Origin: Certhia americana
Taxonomy: Eukaryota; Chordata; Aves; Passeriformes; Certhiidae
NCBI GenBank assembly: GCA_018697195.1
Contig: JAGMWU010000042.1
Span: 62,001 to 126,000 of the forward strand
Direction of reading: 5' to 3'
DNA length: 64,000 bases
Shown here: positions 38,605 through 48,515 of the stretch, one piece after another
Layout of the letters: each line of letters begins with the position of its first letter
Numbering within the stretch: the stretch's first letter is position 1
Position numbers and translations under genes: made by a program
The notes under the pieces: model-generated
The model's input: only the letters and a program-made list of their open reading frames with translations
Databases searched by the model: none
Told to the model about the DNA's origin: nothing

Positions 38605-41600
38605 AAGTCAAATACTTTCATGACATGCATTAGAGGACAGGACAAGTGTTTTGTTTCCCTTTTTCTTTCTCTCAGTATTTTTTCCCAACGGGAAAATTAT
38701 GAGGCAGCTTTCAAAATTATTTTTCATTTATTTATTTTATTTCTGCTGTGCTTCACATGTTTGATATTGAGGCAAGGTTAATGACATGCAGCTTGCATTT
38801 GGAATTGAAAGTGGAGATGTTTAAGGTTGTTCCTAGATCCTGTGGGTATATGGTAGATATTGCCAGAATATACAAGAGATTAAATGATGCTTATCAAAAA
38901 TCAATGTATACTAATTTTTTCCTATCTGTGCAAATTTGCTGGGTTCACAACACAGTGGAGGTAATGCCTGCATTCCATATGTACTAGCTACCCAAATTCA
39001 AGGTCAAATCCTAAATTACTTCTTCAGGCAAAACTCTCAGGTAGTTGATTAATGTTTTGGCTGTGGTAGAACGTTAGGTTTCACCTTCTGCAATGATTAT
39101 ATATGAGGCGTCACTGAAGTCTTGTATGGAATCAAGAATGCTTGATTGATCCTTTTAATGCCTTTAAGTTGTTTCCATTTAAAAATACTTCTGAAAACTC
39201 TAGCTCTAATTAAAGTCAGGACAATGGTTCCCTCTCTCCATAGAGAAGCATAGAATGAATAGCATCGGTGAAATGAGACTTCAAATGCACTTGTCACATT
39301 TTGTGGGAGATTTGTAAACTTAATGTGTGCTAAAAAGAGATATGAGAGAAAAAAACAAGCTTAACACAGTTAAACATCTGATTAGGCCACAGGGAAACCA
39401 TAGTCAGAATCTGTTTCTATTGGCAATTCCCTGTGTGCCTGTTGGTAAATCCCTAATTTTCCCATGCCTCCATGTTCCAGTAGAAAAACAAGCACAAAGC
39501 CCCATCTTTCTTCAAGAAAGTATTGCTGAAACCAAAAGTGTTTGTGAGGTATTCACAAACTACAGATATGTAGGAGAGGGCAAATGAGGTTTTCCTTGAC
39601 ATTTTTTCCCCTCTCATGACTGAGAGGCAGGCTACATCACCCAGGAAATTTATGCATATCTGGAGGCTCTCTGAAGGTTTGATTTACACTGCGAGTGTGG
39701 CTGAGCACAGTGCATATATCAGATATGAAGCATATTGACCAAGGAAGTCTTTGCAATTGAAGAAAGAATTAACTGCTCTGTTGGAGGACTCCATAAACTC
39801 GTTTGTTATTACTGTTGCTCCACAGAGCCCCAACAGTCCAGCACAATCTACTTCTGCCTGTACAGTCTGCTGGGAGCTCAAGAGCTCTTCTACTAAATAA
39901 TGAATCTTTTTGGGGTTGGGCTTTTCTGAGTTTTTTGTGGGGTTTTTTTCCTATATAAAAGTGTACTTAAAGCAATGTATTGGGCACTACTATGCATTTA
40001 TTTACTGCGGTGGGTTAATCTCATCTGGGGAGGTATAGAAACCCAATCATGAGTGCTACAGTATACAAGCTAATTGCCAGGATAAAACCAAATGAATAAT
40101 TACTTAACTTCAGAATGAGGCCTAGGGGAATTTTTCTTTAATAAAGGTTTAATTCACCAGTGATAATGAATGCAATCTCACATACTAGTGAACAACACCA
40201 TTAGCATAATGGCTAAGATACAAAAACTATAATTAGAACAAAACAGAAATGTTAATTACAGCCACGAAGGTACCCAAGAAAAAAAGGAGTTATCCTTTAC
40301 CTGTCAAATGGGTTCCTGCCTGTGTAGTTTTAGTAATCCCTGCGAATGGGTCATCAATTCTGCTCAGAATGCAGAGTGACTGACAGGCAGAAATTAAAAA
40401 CTGAGGCTTGCTTTGCCTTTTGATTCCAGAAGGGACTGCGATTCACACAAGAGACTTAAACAGTTAGGAGTACGGGTGAGGGCAGTAAAGACTGCACCTC
40501 TAATCACAAAGCTTTAAAATTAAGCTCCCATGTATCTGAATCCCACCCTTTAATTCCTTTTCACACAAAGGCAGCCCCATCATGTCGGCTCAGGAATATG
40601 AGATCTCCTCCAAGTTTATTTGCTACCCCCAGGCGTATTTTCTGTGCACAGCACCATGGTGCTGGACAAGGAAACGTGGGAGCCTCTTGGCTAGGAGCTG
40701 CTGGGAAGTTTACTGATAACAAGCAGCTTCATTTCCGGCACTAACAACAACAATAACCAAAGCTCTTTGTACATAAAAATTTTCACAAACTCTTATATCT
40801 CGCTCAAATGAAACCTGAGAGATGTCCTCGTGGAAGAGGACTCTTTTGTGCTGTTTCTAGTCTGCATTTTCTCTAATCTCATGCTCCTCAAATATTATAT
40901 TTGTAGACTCAGGGACTCAAAATTTATAAAATATGAGAATGAACATTGCATTTTTCCCTCTTACAAGACACAGTGCACAAAATGAGCACCAACTGAATGG
41001 GATGTTATTCAGTTTTTCTTTTTATCTTCATCATTCTGTGTTTGATTCCAGACCTTATTTAGCATACATCATCGAAACCCTGCACTGAATACAAAATTAC
41101 CGATATCTCCATAGGCTTTTTTGTGGTTTTCTCAGCTTTGGTTTTTTTTTTTTTTTTGGTCCTCCCAGCTCTCACTATAATTAATCTATCCTCCCAATAC
41201 CTCTAAGAAATCATATAATTGAAGCAGAGAGATGAAGGCCAGTTTGCTAAATATTCAGTAATTTCATTGCCTGTTTTAATACAAATAAGTTGTAGTCCAT
41301 GCAGCAGTGCACATTTTTAAAGTACAACCTCTATTCACTTGTACTTTACACATGAGCTTAACATGTCCATAAAGAGGAAATATCTGTAAAAAAATCAGTG
41401 AAAACTCTGGTTGAAGAAACCTGCAGATGATCTCATTAAGAACATGGTGGTGAAGGCAAAAGAGGAGCTCAGTCCCTCACGGTGACATTTGGACACCTGA
41501 ACCATGACACAGCCCCTCAGACTGAACAGTTCTGCCTCTTGCATGCTACAGTCTCTGCAACAAATGAAGAAGCAAACAAAAAGGGTGGGAAGAAAAAAAG

Positions 41601-42303
41601 AAAACAAAAACCTGAGAAATCAGATGAAGTTTTGTTATTGTGTTTTCTAATTTCCTTGCAAATCAGAGAAGCTGGAGGCAGATGTTGATGGGAAAGACTC
41701 TTCTACTGTTCACCTAACACCAATGCCATTAAAGCTAATGAAGGCTAACTTCAATATTTGTAGTTGAACTTGATCACAGTCCAGGCAGGGAATAAACCTG
41801 CATCATGGTGGATGCAGCCAGTGGCTGACAGGGAGCTGAGAGCCACAAGCAGGGCACTTTCACTGATGTCCAGGAGAGAGGTTAGTACAAGTGCTCACTG
41901 CTCTGGAGCAGGAAAGTGATCAAAGCCCTGATGCTAAAGCATTGGCTAAACCACCTCAGAGGGAGGAGGCTCAAGGTCCATCTGTTTGAATAGATTTTCA
42001 CCACCTGGCTATACAGGATATGATACCTTTCCTGTTTAAGCTGGACAACCTCAGCAAAATGTATGCAAGTTTCATTAGGTGAATCTGTGGAAAAAAACAA
42101 AATCCAGCACCATGGTATTTTTTTTTAATGCAATAAACAGGATGCTTGTGAGAGTGGTGGAGGGACAAGAATCCTGGATTATGTTTCTGTTTGTGTACTT
42201 TATGTGGTGACTATTTAGCATGAAATGCATAATGACAATGGTTACAGTATGAACAAGAAATGAAATGCCTCTTCTTCCTAGTCCCTTTCATGAAATTCCA
42301 TGT
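38605..42303. other. unique non-coding DNA
   Basis: No gene is recognised. A 16-base T-run lies at 41142-41157. Sequence at 40560-40740 is somewhat richer in G+C without a recognisable element. Open frames are below about 90 codons. Confidence 0.5.
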
Positions 42304-42425
42304 TCCAGGCAAAAGAAAAACTCAAAAATCCAAAAAGCAACCAATCAACCAACCAACCAAATTCAAAATCAAAAAACAACAAACACATACAAAAAGAAAA
42401 AAAACCCACACAACTAAAACAAAGT
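42304..42425. repeat. A/C-rich low-complexity tract
   Basis: Mostly A with C, including CAACCAACCAACCAAATTC. It is the same class as the tract at 22970 and the reverse of the tract at 5641. The 67-codon K/T/Q-rich open frame on it is compositional. Confidence 0.88.
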
Positions 42426-42477
42426 ATATTAACTTGATAAAAAGAAAAACTTATTTCCCATGAAGGTAGTCAAGGAG

Positions 42478-42655
42478 GGGAGGAGCCTGCTTGGGAAAGT
42501 TGTGGATCTCCCAACCCTGCAGTTTTTCAGAACCATACTGAATTAAATGCAGATCAACCTGATGTGACCTCACCATTCAGCCTTTATTCAGCGGGAGGTG
42601 GGATCAGAGACATCCTGGGTTCCTTCCAACTTGAATTGTTCTTTCTCACAAGAAA
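42478..42655 (+). mobile_element. CR1 LINE 3' end fragment
   Basis: This is a sense-strand CR1 tail. CTTGGGAAAGTTGTGGATCT, CCCAACCCTGCAGTTTTTCA and GAACCATACTGAA match the C-terminal end of CR1 ORF2 (pattern GGGAGGTTGTGGAGTC, CCCTGGAGGTTTTCAAAAAC). It is followed by ACCTGATGTGACCTCA and GGGTTCCTTCCAACTTGAAT, the usual CR1 3' UTR (GGTCCCTTCCAACCT). The terminal octamers are degraded to TTGTTCTTTCTCAC. Only about 175 bp survive. Confidence 0.85.
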
Positions 42656-43552
42656 AGTGCTCTCACAGGAAAAGTGGTTGGTGGTCTTCCTCATGAATTA
42701 ACCTGTGGAAAAATTAATAGTTGAAACCATGCCTCAATGAGGACCTCAGAATTATCTGCAGCAAAGTGGGAATGCTCACCAGACAGAGCCCTCCACTCTT
42801 ACCCATCTGTCTTGTTGTTCCACAATGTCTAGAAAAGCTATTTATAGGCAATTTCCATGCACAGTTTTTGTAATGGATTTTTATTTCTTTCTTTTATCCC
42901 AGTAATTCTGTTTTTGAAGACCTGTTAGCCTTACTAGACAATGAAAATATTTATGTCTAAGCTGATTTTACATTTCAGAAAATACTAGTTTTTAATTTTG
43001 GGCAGAAATTACCTATTAGCCTAAACTGCCCACTCCATCAGAATCCTCTGCAACTTTAACAGATTTCAATTTGCTTTGCTTAAATTATGATGCACAAAGC
43101 TAAACAATCTTCTCACATGAATTTGTCTTTCATGCAAAGTAAGGTTTTCTGGAAAAAAAATGCTGTAAAACTAACAAAAAAGAACAAAGGAACAGCTGTA
43201 AGTCAAGAGTTCTTATGCCAACATACTGTTCAGCTGGGTTCCACATTCATTTCCATCCCCCACATCATGCTGATTACAAACTTAGATGCAGTTCTAAATG
43301 TTTTCATTTAATTCATTTTTTCCATATTTTAAATTCATTGTATTTAGCGAGCATTCAGTTTGAAACATGCAATATCAAAAGAAACCCCCACAGGTGCAGG
43401 GAATTTGAATAATCAGGTCCACATGATACCTGAACCCAATCCACTCAAGTCTCCCTGGGACCATTTTAAATGTGCAAAGGAAACAAATGTCCAAATTACT
43501 CTAAGCAATCATGAGGTAAGAGATTAAACAAGGCAGATTATTAAAATATTGA
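42656..43552. other. unique AT-rich non-coding DNA
   Basis: I see nothing recognisable here. Two overlapping open frames of about 70 codons at 43087-43412 have no motif. Confidence 0.5.
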
Positions 43553-43665
43553 TACTTTTATTACAGTAGTGCCTTCAGTCCCCCACAGAGATACTGGCTC
43601 TGTTGTGCCAGGCATTGTGCAGGATGATGCTCTGCCCTGGGGGATTTACAGTCCAAACCCTGATT
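43553..43665. mobile_element. ancient amniote interspersed repeat remnant
   Basis: TTTTATTACAGTAGTGCCTT, CAGTCCCCCACAGAGATACT, GTTGTGCCAGGCATTGTGC and TCTGCCCTGGGGGATTTACA then GTCCAA match in order a repeat abundant in turtles and crocodilians (TTATTACAGTAGCGCCTA, AGGCCCCA, ATTGTGCTAGGCGCTGTAC, CAGTCCCTGCCCC, GAGCTTACAATCTAA). That repeat is often found joined to a CORE-SINE-type tail. The copy is old, and the 91-codon minus-strand open frame across it is coincidental. The family name needs a library search. Confidence 0.65.
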
Positions 43666-44201
43666 TCCCATCAACATCCATCTTATAATATCAGGACAGG
43701 AACAGTCAAAATTGAGTGTTGGAAACAAACAAAACCATGAAACAGCTATTCCGGTTGCCCAGTAAGAATGTGGCAGAGTTGGGCATAATTCCCAAGGCTC
43801 TACAGTTGTTTCTGTGTCCTGCTTCCCAGACTTCATGGTAAACTAATCCTTTTGTGTGTTCTTCTGCCATCCAGGGCAGCTCAGTGCTGGCTGGCTGCAA
43901 CACATTTTCCAGCTTTGTAGATACTTCAGTTTTCCTCAGATTATTGCCATGTGTCACAATTACTCATGTTGCTGGATTCTCTACAATGCCTCTTAATTTT
44001 AGGATTTTTTTTCTTTACTTTCCCTTTTTTATTTTTGCAAAAGTTCTCAAATTCACAGTTTGACCTACCATTAACTAGCAGTCCTCTAAGGCACTGCTAT
44101 ATCCCAAAGACACGGAACAAATGGGCATATGCAGAATGAACATTGTAGTGCACAATCTTAATAAAATTATCTTCCGTGCTCACACTGCACAATCCTTTTG
44201 A
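43666..44201. other. unique non-coding DNA
   Basis: No gene or repeat is recognised. The plus-strand frames of 62-69 codons have no motif. Confidence 0.5.
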
Positions 44202-44986
44202 TGTATTGTTGAAATATAGCCAGTGACTAAATATAGCCCAAAGAGCTGAAGGACAGCTTTCTCCTAAAAACTGCCATAGTCTGAAAAAAAAAAAAAAAAA
44301 ATCAAAATGAGGTATAAAGGAAAACTTGTGATCTACTTGAAACCTTCAATTCTATCCTTCAGCATGTTTTAGGACATACATGCTGATGCACTGTAGAAGA
44401 TACAGCAATGGAAAATCATGCATTCCTACATTACACACCTGATTGACACCTGGGAAGCAAAATGTTCAAGCAGTTTTCCTTGATAGCTTTATCAATGGGC
44501 CTGAAAGCACTCACAGTTTCATATATTTCAGGAATGTACAGTCAAATCTGATTATTTTGTGTAACAGCAGTTTTTATGTTATCTATTTACTTTCTAACTG
44601 AAAATTCCACTCACTGAGATGGATGCAAAAGATACATGATAACAAATAAGATCTTGATTACTCCAAGGAATGAAGTCTTTTAGAGCAAGGACTGCTTTAC
44701 TGAGGTGAAGAAATTTTATGCAACCCAATCCTTTGCTATCAGCTCAAGGCTTTACAAAGTGAAAATACCAAGCAGGGGTTTATTCAAACCAAATTTGAAC
44801 CAGAAGTCATCTACATAAGGCACACATCCTTCTCTGCATCCATATCAGAGGAAGAAAATAGCAGAGATTCTAAGAAATACCTGCTGATACACCATGTTCT
44901 TTATTTATCAGGAGAGTTTCTTTAGATATGGCTAAACCACTGCTTTTTATTTGGTGTATTGTTGAAATATATCCAATGACTGAATA
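44202..44986. repeat. 32-bp direct repeat pair flanking a 720-bp segment
   Basis: A 32-mer beginning TGTATTGTTGAAATATA occurs at 44202-44233 and again at 44955-44986, with 29 of 32 positions identical. The intervening sequence includes an 18-base A-run at 44284-44301 and has no recognised element. The repeats could flank an old duplication or insertion. Confidence 0.8.
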
Positions 44987-47900
44987 CTGCTCACACCCAG
45001 TTTGCCTGTAATGCAACTAATAATTCTCTCTTTTTTGCAGGGTAAGTAAGAACCCAAACAGCTAATTTCCTTATCCTCTGCCTGGAAGCCAGGATATATC
45101 TATTAGTTCCTAACTATATCAAGCCATTGCCATTTTTATTTACTCAATATGCCAAAAAAATTCCATTACACAGTACATTTTGTTACAACTACTTAGACTT
45201 TTACAGTGCTTTTTGTTTGGGGATTCAGGAGGGAGAGCTAGGTTGGCAAGGAGGTTTGGATCTGAATTATTTCACAAAAAGCAAGAATAGAAAACCATGA
45301 TTCCTCTCTTATCTCTATATTTATTTTATTATACAAGACATTCTCCTTGACTCCATACTAGGCTCTTTTAAAAATCTGCCATGTTCCGAGACATGGGTTT
45401 AAAAGCCTAAATTTAGGCTCTCGAATCTGAAATGTATTTGCCTGCAGGGTGCCAAAGCTCAAATTCACCCTTCATATCAGGGAGTGCGGTTTCTCTGGCT
45501 TCACTTTTACCATCAATGAATAAGTTTATTCAGTCTCGAGAATGTACTTTACCACCTGTCAACACCATTTTTTAGTTGTGATGTTTTTATAATGAAGCTT
45601 TACCACCTTCCACTAATTTCCAAGTGAGCCCAACCTTCTCTTAGAACAAGCAAAAGCTTTACAATTAGCTGGTGTTGGTTTGTTCCTTTTCAGCAATGTA
45701 TCTTGCATCTACACTGATTGCTGGGCTTTGGAAAGAGACTGAACATGTATTTATTGACTAATCAAAAATACAGTAAAAGTAGAAAGACACAGCAATATTT
45801 AAAATCTAGCTGATTACCCTTTGGTGGCAGATGACTAACAGCTTACCTCAGCAAAGCAAAAATTGCTGCCAAAGGTTTCTTCATAGAAATAATCCTTATT
45901 TATTATCCAAGTTCACAGCTGTATACACTGCAGGCAGTAACTAAAAACACTTAAAAAGCACGATGCTAAAAAAACAAACCCCAAGCTTACGTGACCATGA
46001 TGCTTATTAAAGGTCCAATTCTTCCTCATTAAAACCAACAGGAGGGGCCCTGCCAGTGATTTTAGTGATAAAGGAAGTCATCTCAGGGAAAATATTCAGA
46101 CAAAGTCATAAAGCTGCATTCTGCTCATTAGCAGTAAATGTGTGATTCTCTCTGGCATGAACAGGGAAAGTGTTAAACAGCTCCAAGAGTTCTCAGGTTA
46201 CTCAATAATCTCTTTTTGAAATAACAGGACAACAATAAAAGCAATTTTCTGCTCCCCACATACACATGCAGCCCCAGTTGTCCGAACCCTAGCATTTCTT
46301 TCAGAAAATAGTGACTATATACAGCTGTTGTAGTAGTTCTTTTGGGGCTAAGCCAGCAAACTTTGCATGGAACATTATTTTTATAGGACTTATTAAAGTC
46401 TCACTGACTATTACTAATCACAATTCACTTTGGTAAAATGTATGGAATAAGACCAGATGAAAAGAGTAATGTTTACTAAGCAATTCAACCAGTTAACATT
46501 GTTTGCTCGGAGGGAAGAATACAAGGAAATAATCTACTATTCCTCTCCTGCCATGCACTCCATATTCCCCTCACATAGTTTTATTTTTCCTTCCTGGGCT
46601 GCACTTTGCAACACTTTCATACAGTTAGCAGGAGCCAAATATGAAACTGAGCATGGCTAGGTGACAAAATACCAGCCATTGATTTGAAACAGACTGAAAT
46701 GAGGTGGAATCAAACAGATTCTACCCCTTTCTTCCTGTATCACTACTGCAGGAAATAATTGCCTTTAGATGAAAAGATCCCACTTTTCCTGATACATGGT
46801 TGCTGAAAGATGCTGGGAAGGACACCTGTGGCAGCTGTGTGGTTCAGCAGTCAGACCTCAGCATTGCTCCAAAATGGGAAAGGTGGGGGCAGTAATGAAT
46901 TATGTCCCCCACACCCTGCATAGAGCCTAGGGCCCTTTCAGGACTGGAAAGAGGATTCTGACACTGAAGATCCACCTGCCAGAGCCAGCAAGACAGAGAA
47001 GAATAAAAAGCTCGAAGCCTGGATATGCAAACAGGCCTCTGATATTAACTATAGAATAGAAAACTTGGCAGACTGAGTACAGAAAAAAAAAAATTATAAT
47101 AAGGAAAATGTGCTGGACACCTTTGTCACTCCTTTGAGGTTAAAGCTGGTTAAAGCCTAAGAGCTTCTGTGCCATAAGGTCTCCCAAGAAGAGAGCCAGC
47201 TGATGGCATAGCTGATGACTTATTCTGCTCATAGAGCCCACAGAGACCTCTGAATGAACTAGTGGGCTGACATGTATCATGAAGGATTACCAGCTCAGCT
47301 TCCAGAAACATGATGAGATTCATCTTAAGTCTGGACTAATTACCAACGTCTCCAAGCAAGGCTAATTAGTCCAGGTTCCACATGTGTGCTGACATGGTGG
47401 TATTGTCCTGGTTAAAGAGCTTATCCTGCAGTGCTATAAACTAAATTCCATCACAAAACAAGAGCAGTCCCTAAAGTAACAAACACAAGACATTTAAAAT
47501 TTTACAAGTACAAACTACTGCTCTAACCCATACTGAAAAACCCCCAGCAATCAGTGCTAGTTATGAATGAGAGGTGCCCTGTGCTTACCCTCACCACACC
47601 AGTCCAATTCTCCATCAGACAATTTATATATAACCATTGCTGGGATCAAAGCCCTAGCCAGAAACCTTCTGGTATCTTGGCAAAGAACTTAGTGGGATTC
47701 CTGAGCAACCAGGAATCCTTCAATCCAGTTCTCTTTCCTATAAATTTTTTAGTTCAGGTCTTATTTTAGCACATTTTTTCTACTATCTTCAATATATTTA
47801 TAATGCTCAAAAATCCATTCAATCCCACAATTCAGTATCTGGAGTAGCAGCTGGAAAATGCTGTCCAGAGGTTTACGGCCAGTTTTCAGACCTTGTGTTC

Positions 47901-48169
47901 ATGCCTCTGGTGAACCACCAACTTCCTTACTTTCTTGCCTGGGAAGCCACTGATGAACCATACCAAAGGCTGGAAGTTGCCTATACAACAGCAGTATACT
48001 TAGAAAAGTGTGGATATGCCTAGAATATTTAACCATTCCAATTAATCCCCTAGTCATTGCAGTTGCACTCTTGTTTTTGTATACATAGGGTAGTGATTTC
48101 TGATGTATAAGTAATCCTTCATCTAGAATACATGATTCATTTTTGTATTCAGTTTTACTGTGCCTAAAT
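44987..48169. other. unique non-coding DNA
   Basis: No gene is recognised. It contains a splice-signal-like site at 45017-45050 and a 16-base perfect palindrome at 45404-45419, both described as findings. Open frames are at most 71 codons. Confidence 0.5.
45017..45050 (+). promoter_or_regulatory. acceptor and donor splice-like signals 1 base apart
   Basis: The plus strand has a branch-point-like ACTAAT, a pyrimidine tract CTCTCTTTTTTGCAG ending at 45040, one G, and then a strong donor GTAAGTAAG from 45042. The arrangement resembles a recursive splice site of a long intron, where acceptor and donor abut (AG then GT), except for the extra G. No transcript evidence is available, so function is only a hypothesis. 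Confidence 0.3.
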
Positions 48170-48515
48170 CATAGAATTACTGGATGATTTGGGTTGGAAG
48201 GGACCTTAAAGATCATCTCGTTCCAATCCCCCTGCCATGGGCCAGGCCACCACCCACCAACAGGTGTTTTGAGCAACACCAGGTTGCTCAAAGCCCCATC
48301 CATCCTGGCCTTGAATACTTCCAGGGCTGGGACATCCACAACTCTGGGCAACCTGTGCCAGTGCCTCACCACCCACCCTGCAAATAATTTCTTCCTAATA
48401 TCCAAGCTAAACCTTATCTCTCTCAGTTTAAACCATTCCTCCATGTCCTGTCACTTCTTGCCCTTGCAAACAGAGTCTCCTTCTTTCCTATAGGCTCCCT
48501 TCTGGTACTATATTC
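48170..48515 (-). mobile_element. CR1 LINE 3' fragment, about 345 bp
   Basis: The plus strand begins with CATAGAAT (octamer reversed), then TTTGGGTTGGAAGGGACCTT, AAAGATCATCTCGTTCCAAT and CCCCCTGCCATGGGC, a textbook reversed CR1 3' end. The minus-strand frame 48169-48444 encodes the C-terminal CR1 ORF2 pattern, including VVRHWHRLPR and ALEVFKARMDGALSNLV. Relative to the family RLPREVV it lacks one residue. The copy ends near 48515 by 5' truncation. It carries a small inserted hairpin at 48268-48292. It cannot encode a working protein. Confidence 0.95.
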
